NCBI RefSeq assembly: GCF_040686855.1
Contig: NZ_JBFBOG010000001.1
Span: 186,001-250,000, forward strand
Source of the DNA: Leifsonia sp040686855
GTDB lineage: Bacteria > Actinomycetota > Actinomycetes > Actinomycetales > Microbacteriaceae
DNA length: 64,000 bases
Direction: 5' to 3'
Below, piece after piece: positions 8,709 to 18,978 of the stretch (position 1 is the stretch's first letter; each line of letters starts with the position of its first letter). Both the position numbers and the translations under genes were made by a program. The notes under the pieces are model-generated. The model was not told the origin of the DNA and did not search any database. It saw only the letters and a program-made list of their open reading frames with translations.

Positions 8709-10037
8709 TCAGCGACCGAGGTCGCGCTCCGGCGAGCCGACGTACAGCTGCTGCGGGCGGCCGATCTTCGTCTGCGGGTCGAGGTTCATCTCACGCCAGT
8801 GGGCGATCCAGCCCGGCAGCCGGCCGATCGCGAAGAGCACGGTGAACATCCGCGTCGGGAAGCCCATGGCCTTGTAGATGACGCCCGTGTAGAAGTCGAC
8901 GTTCGGGTACAGCTTGCGGTCGATGAAGTACTGGTCGGCGAGCGCGACTTCCTCCAGCTCCTTCGCGATATCGAGCAGCGGGTCGTGCACGCCGAGGGCT
9001 TCCAGCACCTCGTCGGCGGACTGCTTGACGAGCTTCGCGCGGGGGTCGAAGTTCTTGTAGACGCGGTGCCCGAAGCCCATGAGCTTGACGCCGGACTCCT
9101 TGTTCTTGACCCGCTCCACGAACTTCTGGACGCTCTCCCCCGAGTCGCGGATGCCCGCGAGCATCTGCAGCACCGCCTCGTTCGCCCCGCCGTGGAGCGG
9201 ACCGTAGAGGGCGTTGATGCCGGCGGAGACCGACGCGAACAGGTTCGCCTGCGTCGAGCCGACCAGGCGGACGGTCGAGGTGGACGCGTTCTGCTCGTGG
9301 TCCTCGTGCAGGATCAGCAGCCGCTCCAGCGCGCGTGAGAGCACCGGGTTGACCTCGTACGGCTCGGCGAGCGTGCCGAAGTTGAGGCGCAGGAAGTTGT
9401 CGACGAAGCTCAGCGAGTTGTCCGGGTACAGGAACGCCTGGCCCAGGCTCTTCTTGTGCGCGTACGCCGCGATCACGGGCAGCTTCGCCAGCAGGCGGAT
9501 GGTGGACAGCTCGACCTGCTCCGGGTCGCTGACGCTCAGCGAGTCCTGGTAGAAGGTCGACAGCGCGGAGACGGCGCTGGAGAGCACCGACATCGGGTGC
9601 GCGTCGTGCGGCAGCGCGTCGAAGAAGCGGCGCAGGTCCTCGTGCAGGAGGGTGTGGCGGCGGATGCGGTCGTCGAACTCCGCCAGCTCGCTCTCGCTCG
9701 GCAGCTCGCCGTGGATGAGGAGCCAGGCGACCTCGAGGAACGTCGAGTGCTCGGCCAGCTGCTCGATCGGGTACCCGCGGTAGCGCAGGATGCCCTGCTC
9801 GCCGTCGATGTAGGTGATCGACGACCGCGTGGCGGCCGTGTTCACGAAGCCGTAGTCGAGGCTGGTGAGCCCGGTCTGCTTGGTGAGGGACGAGAAGTCG
9901 ATGCTCGAGGCGCCGTCGACGCTCGGGCGGATCGGGAACTCGGCCACACCGCCGGGATAGCTCAGCGACGCCGTCGCCAGTTCGGCGTCGGCCGCGCCCT
10001 TCTCGGTGCCCGTGCTCTCGGTGCCGAGTCCGCTCAC
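8709..10037 (-). CDS. gltA: citrate synthase
   Basis: A 442-residue citrate synthase that condenses acetyl-CoA and oxaloacetate in the TCA cycle. Catalytic regions are visible: the first His in GPLHGGANEAV, the second in the signature GFGHRVYKNFDPR, and the Asp in NVDFYTGVIY. The extended N-terminal domain (TYIDGEQGILRYRGYPIEQL) is of the type II, hexameric bacterial form. It stands alone, convergent with the acylase gene; dapC ends 130 bp upstream on the same strand. A GTG/ATG-rich N-terminus leaves the exact start slightly uncertain, but this frame opens with a plausible flexible leader. Confidence 0.96.
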   Translation of the reverse strand: MSGLGTESTGTEKGAADAELATASLSYPGGVAEFPIRPSVDGASSIDFSSLTKQTGLTSLDYGFVNTAATRSSITYIDGEQGILRYRGYPIEQLAEHSTFLEVAWLLIHGELPSESELAEFDDRIRRHTLLHEDLRRFFDALPHDAHPMSVLSSAVSALSTFYQDSLSVSDPEQVELSTIRLLAKLPVIAAYAHKKSLGQAFLYPDNSLSFVDNFLRLNFGTLAEPYEVNPVLSRALERLLILHEDHEQNASTSTVRLVGSTQANLFASVSAGINALYGPLHGGANEAVLQMLAGIRDSGESVQKFVERVKNKESGVKLMGFGHRVYKNFDPRAKLVKQSADEVLEALGVHDPLLDIAKELEEVALADQYFIDRKLYPNVDFYTGVIYKAMGFPTRMFTVLFAIGRLPGWIAHWREMNLDPQTKIGRPQQLYVGSPERDLGR

Positions 10038-10167
10038 AACGCCTCCTGGTGGGATAGTCGGGGTTTCGTACGCCGATCGTGGCGGCGCTGCAGAATGAAT
10101 CCGTGCCGATACAGCCTAGCGAACGTGGGCGACAACTGCCGCATCGGGCAAAGGACGGCTCGACTCG

Positions 10168-11286
10168 TTAGAGGGAGTCTCCAAAGGCCCGCAGTCGCCC
10201 GGCCGCCGCCGCCACCCGCTCGTCCGTCGCCGTCAGGGACAGCCGCACGTGCTGCGGGTAGTGGATGCCGTAGAAGTGCCCGGGCCCGGCCAGGATGCCG
10301 AGGTCGGCCAGCCGGCCGATGCTGTCCCAGGCGTCGCGGCCCTCGGTCGCCCAGAGGTACAGGCCGCCCTCGCTCCGATCGATGCGGAAGCCGGCCGCCT
10401 CGAGCGCCGGCCGCAGCAGGTCGCGCCGCGCGCGATACCGCTGCTTCTGCGCCTCCACGTGCTCCTCGTCGCCGAGCGCGGTCACCATCGCGGCCTGCAG
10501 CGGCGCCGGCAGCATGAGCCCGGCGTGCTTGCGCACGTTGACCAGCCGCGCGATCACCGTGCGGCACCCGGCGACGAACGCCGCGCGGTAGCCGGCGAGG
10601 TTCGACTGCTTGCTCAGCGAGTAGACCGCGAGGATGTTGCGGCGGTCGTCGCCGATCACCCGCGGGTCGAGCACGCTCGGCACGCGCTCCGCATCCCACG
10701 GCGCGTCCCAGCCGAGTTCGGCGTAGCACTCGTCGCTCGCCAGGTAGGCGCCGAGCTCGCGGGCGCGGGCGACCGCGGCGCGCAGGTCCTCGACCGAGAG
10801 GATGCGGCCGTCCGGGTTGCCGGGCGAGTTCAGCCAGATCAGGCGCGTGTTCTCGGGCCACTCGGCCGGGTCGTCGCTCGCCATGGCGGTGGCGCCGGCG
10901 ATCGCGGCGCCGATGGCATAGGTCGGGTAGGCGGCGCGCGGGTGCACCACCACATCCCCCTCCCCCAGGCCGAGCATGAAGGGCAGCAGCGCCACGAGCT
11001 CTTTGGAGCCGATGGTCGGCAGGACGTTGTCGACCGTCAGGCCGGTGACGCCGCGGCGGCGGGCGAACCAGTCGGCGATGGCCTCACGCAGGGCGGGCGT
11101 GCCGACCGTCTGCGGGTACGCGTGCGCATCCGTCGCCTCGGCCAGCGCGCGCCGGATGAGGTCCGGCGTCGGGTCCACCGGCGACCCGATCGACAGGTCG
11201 ACGATGCCGCCCTCGTGCGCGCGGGCGCGCTCGGCGTACGGGGCCATGAGGTCCCACGGGTAGTCCGGGAGCTCCTGCAGCGCCAT
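10168..11286 (-). CDS. dapC: succinyldiaminopimelate transaminase (PLP aminotransferase class I/II)
   Basis: A 372-residue fold-type I aminotransferase with the PLP lysine in YSLSKQSNLAGYR, the substrate-binding WLNSPGNPDG and the DECYAELGW stretch. The close coupling to fdxA (18 nt after its stop) is the conserved actinobacterial fdxA-dapC arrangement, which identifies it as the DapC-type enzyme of lysine/diaminopimelate synthesis. That enzyme converts N-succinyl-2-amino-6-oxopimelate to N-succinyl-LL-diaminopimelate with glutamate. The specific activity rests on family and context, since related aminotransferases look similar. Confidence 0.85.
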   Translation of the reverse strand: MALQELPDYPWDLMAPYAERARAHEGGIVDLSIGSPVDPTPDLIRRALAEATDAHAYPQTVGTPALREAIADWFARRRGVTGLTVDNVLPTIGSKELVALLPFMLGLGEGDVVVHPRAAYPTYAIGAAIAGATAMASDDPAEWPENTRLIWLNSPGNPDGRILSVEDLRAAVARARELGAYLASDECYAELGWDAPWDAERVPSVLDPRVIGDDRRNILAVYSLSKQSNLAGYRAAFVAGCRTVIARLVNVRKHAGLMLPAPLQAAMVTALGDEEHVEAQKQRYRARRDLLRPALEAAGFRIDRSEGGLYLWATEGRDAWDSIGRLADLGILAGPGHFYGIHYPQHVRLSLTATDERVAAAAGRLRAFGDSL

Positions 11287-11304
11287 GTCAGCGCCCCCCC
11301 CGGC

Positions 11305-11625
11305 TCAGTGGCCCTGCGGAGGCAGCGCTGCGATGACCGGGTGGTCCTTCTGGATCACGCCGACCTTCGAGGCGCCCCCGGGCGAGCCGATGTCGTCGAA
11401 GAACTCCACGTTCGCGCGGTAGTAGTCCTTCCACTCGTCGGGCAGGTCGTCCTCGTAGTAGATCGCCTCGACCGGGCACACCGGCTCGCAGGCACCGCAG
11501 TCGACGCACTCGTCCGGGTGGATGTACAGCGACCGTTCGCCCTCGTAGATGCAGTCGACCGGGCATTCGTCGATGCAGGCCCGGTCTTTGACGTCGACGC
11601 AGGGGAGGGCGATGACATAGGTCAC
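11305..11625 (-). CDS. fdxA: 7Fe ferredoxin
   Basis: A 106-residue bacterial 7Fe ferredoxin. The N-terminal half has cysteines in CIDECPVDCIYEG and a second cluster motif CVDCGACEPVCPVEAIY, giving one [3Fe-4S] and one [4Fe-4S] centre, followed by the typical C-terminal extension with a DDLPDEW stretch. It carries electrons in the cytoplasm, for example to cytochromes P450 or oxidoreductases. The start is GTG at 11625. It is transcribed with dapC. Confidence 0.95.
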   Translation of the reverse strand: MTYVIALPCVDVKDRACIDECPVDCIYEGERSLYIHPDECVDCGACEPVCPVEAIYYEDDLPDEWKDYYRANVEFFDDIGSPGGASKVGVIQKDHPVIAALPPQGH

Positions 11626-11663
11626 AGTGTTTCGGATCCCTTCACGAGAGCTACCCTGCTAGC

Positions 11664-12041
11664 TTATGCCGTCGAGCGGGCCGGGCGACGCCCTCGCACG
11701 TCGGGCCAGGCGAGCACGATCGCGGCGATGACGATCGGCCCCACCAGCCACACCTGCCCGGCGAGGTTGTTCGGGATGAGGACCGACCCTCCCGCGCTCT
11801 GCTGCGTGAAGAGCAGGATGACCGCGATGGCGCCGAGCGCGGCGAGCAGCGCCGGGAGGCGGCTGTGGCCGAGCAGGCGCAGGCCGATGAGCAGCGCGGC
11901 GAACGCGGCGAGCGCCCCGATCAGCCCGAGCGGGATCGGCACGCCCCACGTCACCGAGCTCTGATGCGCGATCGTGCCGATGACTCCGAAAAGAGCTCCG
12001 GTCAGCACGAGCAGGACGGCGCTGATAATCCGGCTGAGCAT
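11664..12041 (-). CDS. small four-helix membrane protein (DUF6113-like)
   Basis: A 125-residue hydrophobic protein with about four transmembrane segments (residues 5-25, 38-58, 65-82 and 95-112) and a short basic C-terminus. It sits just upstream of fdxA-dapC, the usual place of the DUF6113-type protein in actinobacteria, so I give that family tentatively. No catalytic motif is visible. The promoter hexamer TAGGAT (12048-12053, minus strand) ends exactly 6 nt before the ATG with no ribosome site between, so the mRNA is probably leaderless. Confidence 0.7.
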   Translation of the reverse strand: MLSRIISAVLLVLTGALFGVIGTIAHQSSVTWGVPIPLGLIGALAAFAALLIGLRLLGHSRLPALLAALGAIAVILLFTQQSAGGSVLIPNNLAGQVWLVGPIVIAAIVLAWPDVRGRRPARSTA

Positions 12042-12091
12042 TCTCGAATCCTAGCTGGACACTTCCGCAGGCTTGTCTTACGGTGGATGGG

Positions 12092-12110
12092 TAAGGTTAG
12101 CCTTACCAAC
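12092..12110. promoter_or_regulatory. DtxR/IdeR-type iron box upstream of efeUOB
   Basis: The 19-bp sequence TAAGGTTAGCCTTACCAAC matches the DtxR/IdeR consensus TWAGGTTAGSCTWACCTWA at 17 of 19 positions. Its core is an inverted repeat GTAAGG-N4-CCTTAC. It lies 30 bp before the efeU start, so an iron-loaded DtxR-family repressor probably shuts the operon when iron is plentiful. Confidence 0.85.
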
Positions 12111-12139
12111 CTCATCCCCCACCCTCGACAAGGTCCCCT

Positions 12140-13006
12140 GTGCTCGCGAACTACCTGATCGGCCTCCGCGAAGGCCTCGAGATGGCGCTCATCGTCACCA
12201 TCCTGATCGCCTACGTCGTCAAGGTCGGCCGGACCGACGTCCTCTCCAAGCTCTGGATCGGCGTCGGCATCGCCCTCGTCGTCCCGCTCGCCATCGGCGC
12301 CGCGCTCACCTGGGGGCCCTACGGCATGAGCTTCGAGGCGCAGGAGATCCTGGGCGGCTCGCTCTCGCTGGTCGCGGTCGGGTTCGTCACCTGGATGGTG
12401 TTCTGGATGGGCCGGACCGCCCGCACCATGAAGTCCACCCTCCACAACCGTCTCGACTCCGCGCTGGTCGGCGCCGGCTGGGGCGTCATCCTGCTCGCCA
12501 TGCTGAGCGTGGGGCGCGAGGGCATCGAGACGTCGCTGTTCGTCTGGGCCACGGTGGCCTCGACCGGGGGCACCTGGGAGCCTGCGGTCGGCGCGCTGCT
12601 CGGCCTGCTCACCGCGGCCGTCCTTGGCTTCCTGCTGTATCGCGGCATGGTCAAGATCAACCTCGGCGCGTTCTTCACCTGGACGGGCGCCTTCCTCATC
12701 CTCGTCGCCGCCGGAGTCTTCGCGTACGGCCTGGGCGACCTGCAGGAGTCGGGGCTCATCCCCGGATCCGGTGTGCACGCGTACGACATCAGCGGCGCCA
12801 TCCCGGCCTCGAGCTGGTACGGCACGCTCGCCGCGGGCATCCTCAACTTCAACCCGTCGCCGACCTGGCTGCAGGTCGTCGGCTGGGTCGCCTACCTCGG
12901 CGTCGTCGGCTTCTTCTACGTGCGCCAGCACCGCTCCTCCGGTCGCCCCGCGACGACGAAGCCGGCCGCGCGCGCCACCGCGCCGCACGCGCCCATCGCC
13001 TCCTGA
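12140..13006 (+). CDS. efeU: iron permease EfeU (FTR1 family)
   Basis: A 288-residue integral membrane protein with seven predicted helices. The two iron-binding REXXE motifs are intact: REGLE at residues 10-14 in the first helix and REGIE at 126-130. It moves ferric iron across the cytoplasmic membrane using the periplasmic/extracytoplasmic partners EfeO and EfeB. The start is GTG at 12140; the motif is so close to the N-terminus that a later start is excluded. It is first of three genes (efeU-efeO-efeB) with gaps of 36 and 3 nt, under the iron box at 12092. Confidence 0.96.
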   Translation: MLANYLIGLREGLEMALIVTILIAYVVKVGRTDVLSKLWIGVGIALVVPLAIGAALTWGPYGMSFEAQEILGGSLSLVAVGFVTWMVFWMGRTARTMKSTLHNRLDSALVGAGWGVILLAMLSVGREGIETSLFVWATVASTGGTWEPAVGALLGLLTAAVLGFLLYRGMVKINLGAFFTWTGAFLILVAAGVFAYGLGDLQESGLIPGSGVHAYDISGAIPASSWYGTLAAGILNFNPSPTWLQVVGWVAYLGVVGFFYVRQHRSSGRPATTKPAARATAPHAPIAS

Positions 13007-13042
13007 CCTTCCCCGTTCCGCCAGAGAAAGCACAGCACACCC

Positions 13043-14224
13043 ATGCCACGACTCCGTCCGCTCGCTGCCGTCACCGGGTCCCTCGCCGGCGCAGCCGCCC
13101 TCGCCGTCGCACTCACCGGCTGCGTCCCGAACAAGGCCGACGCCACCGCCGAGGCCATCGCGGTCTCGCTCTCCGACACGAAATGCACCGTCTCGACGGA
13201 CACCGCGAAGGCCGGCCCGATCACGTTCCAGGTGACGAACACCGGCAGCGACGTCAACGAGTTCGAGCTGCTGGCCTCGGACAAGCTGCGCATCGTCGGC
13301 GAGAAGGAGAACATCGGGCCGGGCACGACCGTCAACTACGTCGTCCAGCTGGCCGAGGGCTCCTACTTCTCGGCGTGCCGCAAGGGCATGGTCGGGCAGC
13401 CGACCAATGTGGCGAAGTTCACGGTCACCCCGGGCACCGGCAAGACGGTCTCGCAGAGTGAGAGCAAGCAGGTGGCGCAGGCCGTGGCCAACTACACCGG
13501 CTACGTGAAGGACCAGGCGGGCGCGCTCCTCACCGCCACGAAGTCCTTCGCCGCGGCCTACGCGGGCGGCGACGACGCGGCCGCCCGCGCGCAGTACGCC
13601 TCCACGCGCTCCTACTACGAGCGGATCGAGCCGACCGCCGAGCAGTTCGGCGACCTCGACCCCGCGCTCGACCTGCGCGAGGCCGACCTCGCCGAGGGCC
13701 AGGAGTGGACCGGCTGGCACCGCATCGAGAAGGACCTGTGGGCGCCCGCCGGGTACACGCCCGTCGACGCCACGACCCGCACACAGCTCGCCGACACGCT
13801 CGTCGCCGACACCCAGAAGCTGTACGACCTGGTGCACGCGAAGGATTTCCGCCTCACCATCGACCAGATCTCCAACGGCGCCATCGGCCTGATGGAGGAG
13901 GTCTCCCGCTCCAAGATCACCGGCGAGGAGGAGGCCTTCTCGCACACCGACCTGGCCGACTTCCAGGCCAACCTCGAGGGCGCCCAGGTCGCCTACGGCG
14001 TCGTCCGCGACATCGCCACGGCCAAGGGCAGCAGCGGCAAGGACGTCGTGTCGAAGCTCGACGCGGAGTTCGCCACCGTTGAGAAGACGCTCGCCCAGTA
14101 CAAGAGCGGCGACGGCTTCGTCAGCTACACCGAGCTCAGCACCGCTCAGGTGAAGGAGCTGTCCGACCAGGTCAACGCGCTCAGCGAGCCGCTGAGCCGG
14201 CTCACCTCGATCATCGTCAAGTAA
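13043..14224 (+). CDS. efeO: iron uptake lipoprotein EfeO
   Basis: A 393-residue lipoprotein: signal peptide ending in the lipobox LTGC (Cys27), then a cupredoxin-like N-domain (about 40-130) and a C-terminal M75 (imelysin-like) helical domain (about 140-390). The M75 domain's HXXE metal motif is present as HRIE at residues 226-229 in GWHRIEKDLW. It binds iron outside the membrane and hands it to EfeU, with EfeB as the partner peroxidase. Two cysteines (residues 48 and 112) in the cupredoxin domain are candidate copper or disulfide ligands. Confidence 0.95.
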   Translation: MPRLRPLAAVTGSLAGAAALAVALTGCVPNKADATAEAIAVSLSDTKCTVSTDTAKAGPITFQVTNTGSDVNEFELLASDKLRIVGEKENIGPGTTVNYVVQLAEGSYFSACRKGMVGQPTNVAKFTVTPGTGKTVSQSESKQVAQAVANYTGYVKDQAGALLTATKSFAAAYAGGDDAAARAQYASTRSYYERIEPTAEQFGDLDPALDLREADLAEGQEWTGWHRIEKDLWAPAGYTPVDATTRTQLADTLVADTQKLYDLVHAKDFRLTIDQISNGAIGLMEEVSRSKITGEEEAFSHTDLADFQANLEGAQVAYGVVRDIATAKGSSGKDVVSKLDAEFATVEKTLAQYKSGDGFVSYTELSTAQVKELSDQVNALSEPLSRLTSIIVK

Positions 14225-14227
14225 GCC

Positions 14228-15565
14228 GTGACGCAGAGCCACCCCGACGCCGAGCGCCCGGAGACCGACGAGGTCGCCGGGCGCTCCGGCGACCCCGAAC
14301 CGCGACGGGGCCTCTCGCGGCGCGGGATGCTCGGGATCGCAGGCGCGACCGTGGGCGCGGGGCTGGTCGGCATCGGTGCGGGCGTCGCCGCCGACCGCGC
14401 CGTGCTCGGCGCCTCCGCCGGCGACTCCGCGACCTACCCCTTCTACGGCGCCCACCAGGCCGGAATCACCACGCCCGCGCAGGACCGGCTCCACTTCGCC
14501 GCCTTCGACGCGGCGCCCGGCCTCGACCGCGCCGGCCTGATGGAGCTGCTGCAGGACTGGACGGTCGCGGCCGCGCGCATGACCCAGGGCCGCCCGGCCG
14601 GCAAGTACGGTCCCGCCTCCGGCCCCCTGGACGCTCCCCCGGACGACACCGGCGAGGCCCTAGACCTGCCGCCCGGCGGTCTCACGCTGACCTTCGGCTT
14701 CGGCCCGAGCCTGTTCCGCACGGCGAGCGGCGAGGACCGGTTCGGCATCGCATCCCGCCGACCGGACGCGCTGGTCGACCTCCCCCGCTTCCCCGGCGAC
14801 GCGCTCGTGGACGCGATCAGCGGCGGCGACCTCTGCGTGCAGGCCTGCAGCGACGATCCGCAGGTCGCGGTGCACGCCATCCGCAACCTCTCCCGCATCG
14901 CGTTCGGGCGCGCGTCCATCCGCTGGTCCCAGCTCGGCTTCGGGCGCACGTCCTCCACCTCGAAGGCGCAGGCGACTCCGCGCAACCTGTTCGGGTTCAA
15001 GGACGGCACGGCCAACATCAAGTCGGAGGACCAGTCGGTCGTCGACGACCAGGTGTGGGCCGCGCACGGCGACGGCGCGGCGTGGATGGCCGGCGGCTCC
15101 TACCTCGTCGCCCGTAAGATCCGCATGGTCATCGAGACCTGGGACCGCCAGCAGCTCGGCGAGCAGGAGCGCATCGTCGGACGCGACAAGGGCGAAGGCG
15201 CGCCGCTCTCCGGCGGCACCGAGTTCAGCGAGCCCAACTTCCTCGCACTGGCGAAGGACGGCGGCACCAAGATCGACCCGGACTCGCACGTGCGCCTGGC
15301 GCATCCGTCGATGAACCACGGCGCGCAGCTGCTCCGCCGCGGCTACAACTTCGTCGACGGCAACGACGAGCTCGGGCGTCTCAACGCGGGGCTGTTCTTC
15401 ATCGCGTTCCAGCGGGACCCGCGGAAGCAGTTCATCCCGATCCAGAAGCGGCTCGCGGCGAACGACCTGATGAACGAGTACCTGCGCCACGTCGGGTCGG
15501 GCGTGTTCGCCGTGCCGCCCGGGGCGACCGAAGGGTCGTTTGTGGGCGCCGGACTGTTCTCCTGA
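14228..15565 (+). CDS. efeB: iron-transport associated Dyp-type haem peroxidase EfeB
   Basis: A 445-residue Dyp-type peroxidase exported by the Tat pathway: the twin arginine is in SRRGMLG (residues 30-36), followed by a hydrophobic stretch. The Dyp signature GXXDG is GFKDGT at 256-261, and the haem-ligand region SHVRLAHP lies near residue 355. It is thought to oxidise ferrous iron or to act on haem outside the membrane, in concert with EfeO and EfeU. It starts 3 nt after efeO and completes the operon. Confidence 0.95.
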   Translation: MTQSHPDAERPETDEVAGRSGDPEPRRGLSRRGMLGIAGATVGAGLVGIGAGVAADRAVLGASAGDSATYPFYGAHQAGITTPAQDRLHFAAFDAAPGLDRAGLMELLQDWTVAAARMTQGRPAGKYGPASGPLDAPPDDTGEALDLPPGGLTLTFGFGPSLFRTASGEDRFGIASRRPDALVDLPRFPGDALVDAISGGDLCVQACSDDPQVAVHAIRNLSRIAFGRASIRWSQLGFGRTSSTSKAQATPRNLFGFKDGTANIKSEDQSVVDDQVWAAHGDGAAWMAGGSYLVARKIRMVIETWDRQQLGEQERIVGRDKGEGAPLSGGTEFSEPNFLALAKDGGTKIDPDSHVRLAHPSMNHGAQLLRRGYNFVDGNDELGRLNAGLFFIAFQRDPRKQFIPIQKRLAANDLMNEYLRHVGSGVFAVPPGATEGSFVGAGLFS

Positions 15566-15572
15566 GCGCCGG

Positions 15573-16043
15573 TCAGCTGCCGGCGGTGGGCGTCGGGCTC
15601 GGCGCCTTGCCCTTCGAGACGGAGTAGTTCGCGACCCAGCCCTTGTCGCCCGCGTCGGTCACCACGACCAGGACGCCGTAGGTGCCGTTGCTGAACGTCC
15701 CGGTGCCGCCTCCGTTCGGGCCGCGCGCGCCGAATTCGCCCGAGAACCCGGCGTCGGTGAGCTGCTTCTCGATGGAGGTGTACGCCTCGCCGTCCGGGAC
15801 CTTCACCGTGATGTTCCACACCTTGTCGCCGCCGGAGCCGAGTCCGGCCGCGAACACGACGTCGCCGCTCGCGAGCGGGACCTCCTTCGGGAAGTCCGAG
15901 GGGACGGCCGTGCCGCCGACGTCGATGTTGCCGCCGGAGACGTCCTTCACGACGCTCTGGAAGCTGCAGCCCGCCAGGGCGGGTGCTGCGCCGAGCAGCA
16001 GCGCGGCGGCCAGCGGGAGGGCGACGAGGCGACGGCGGTTCAT
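15573..16043 (-). CDS. putative lipoprotein
   Basis: A 156-residue exported protein starting MNRRRLVALPLAAALLLG and ending its signal peptide at the lipobox LAGC (Cys26). The mature part is a small Gly/Val-rich beta-type domain without cysteines or recognised motifs, with a Pro/Thr/Ser tail. I chose the ATG at 16043 because it gives a clean lipoprotein signal and an AGGAG lies upstream; the longer frame adds 36 polar residues. It converges on efeB with a 7-nt gap. I do not recognise its family. Confidence 0.75.
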   Translation of the reverse strand: MNRRRLVALPLAAALLLGAAPALAGCSFQSVVKDVSGGNIDVGGTAVPSDFPKEVPLASGDVVFAAGLGSGGDKVWNITVKVPDGEAYTSIEKQLTDAGFSGEFGARGPNGGGTGTFSNGTYGVLVVVTDAGDKGWVANYSVSKGKAPSPTPTAGS

Positions 16044-16177
16044 GCGTCCATTCTCCTGGACGGTCTCCCGGCGGTGGATGCGCGGATGCGGGAGATGTTC
16101 ATCTGAGGGGGTCTTGTCGCACGCCTCCGACGGTTCGTAGTCTTCGCGCAACGCACCCGATTTCGAGAGGAACTCTT

Positions 16178-16894
16178 ATGCCGTCTCCCACCATCGTGCT
16201 CATCCACGGCGCCTTCGCCGACGCGGGCAGCTTCACCCCCGTCACCCGCCGACTGCTCGACGCGGGCCACACCGTGCGCGTGCCCGGTCTCCCCAACCGC
16301 AGCCTGCTCGGCGACGCCGCCTACATCCGCTCGGTCGTCGAGAACATCGACGGGCCCGTCCTGCTCGTGGGGCACTCCTACGGCGGCGCGGTCACTACGA
16401 TCGCCGGTGCCGCCGACAACGTCGTGGGCCTGGTCTACCTCGCCGGCTACGCGCTCGACGAGGGCGAGAACCTCAACCAGCTGCAGGGGCGGTTCCCCGA
16501 CTCCCCGCTCGCGAAGGCGCTCGTCTTCACGCCCTTCCCCATCGACGGCGCGGAGCCGGGCACGGACGTCTCGGTGAACGTCGACGAGTTCCCGGACATC
16601 TTCGCCAGAGGTCTGGACCCGGCCGTCACCCAGGTGTTCGCCGTCTCCCAGCGCCCGCTCGCGGCGATCGCCTTCGAGCAGCCCGCGCCGGTCGCGGCCT
16701 GGAAGACGAAGCCGGCGTGGGGCATCGTCCCGGCGGCCGACCGCACGATCAACCCGGACGTGGAGCGCTTCGGCTACGAGCGGGCGAAGTTCCGCGGCGT
16801 CACCGAGATCGACGGGGCCCCGCACCTCGTCATGTACTCGAACCCGGATGACGTCGTGAAGGTGATCACCACGGCTCTCGAGGAGGTCGGATAG
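16178..16894 (+). CDS. alpha/beta hydrolase
   Basis: A 238-residue single-domain alpha/beta hydrolase related to the HNL/esterase (salicylate esterase-like) group. The oxyanion region is LIHGAFADAGSF, the nucleophile elbow GHSYGG gives Ser67, and the catalytic His is about residue 216 in GAPHLVMYS. No signal peptide is present, so it is cytoplasmic. The ATG at 16178 follows GAGAGGAA. Substrate is unknown; it stands alone and ends at a strong bidirectional terminator. Confidence 0.85.
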   Translation: MPSPTIVLIHGAFADAGSFTPVTRRLLDAGHTVRVPGLPNRSLLGDAAYIRSVVENIDGPVLLVGHSYGGAVTTIAGAADNVVGLVYLAGYALDEGENLNQLQGRFPDSPLAKALVFTPFPIDGAEPGTDVSVNVDEFPDIFARGLDPAVTQVFAVSQRPLAAIAFEQPAPVAAWKTKPAWGIVPAADRTINPDVERFGYERAKFRGVTEIDGAPHLVMYSNPDDVVKVITTALEEVG

Positions 16895-16897
16895 CGA

Positions 16898-16929
16898 AAA
16901 CGCCGCCTCGCATGAGCGAGGCGGCGTTT
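16898..16929. terminator. bidirectional terminator hairpin between hydrolase and typA
   Basis: A perfect 14-bp stem, AAACGCCGCCTCGC and GCGAGGCGGCGTTT, closes a 4-nt loop (atga). The A and T runs at the stem ends give a U-rich 3' side in either direction. It lies between convergent stops at 16894 and 16946 and serves both genes. Confidence 0.88.
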
Positions 16930-16945
16930 CAGCGGAGGTCGCGCG

Positions 16946-18871
<1,926 letters not shown>

Positions 18872-18900
18872 GCGTGCAGACTCGACTCTCGTCAGAAGGA

Positions 18901-18943
18901 AGAAGGGGAACGGTCCATCCTACCGTGGATCCGCTCCCCTTCT
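18901..18943 (-). terminator. terminator of the oligopeptide ABC operon
   Basis: AGAAGGGG (18901-18908) pairs with CCCCTTCT (18936-18943), and the inner CGG/TCCA...TGGA/CCG segments extend the stem. On the minus strand the stem is followed by a T-rich run. It lies after the oppDF stop at 18979 and before typA. Confidence 0.65.
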
Positions 18944-18978
18944 CCTGTGTCCGCTGTCAGCGAGACGCAGCCAGTCTG

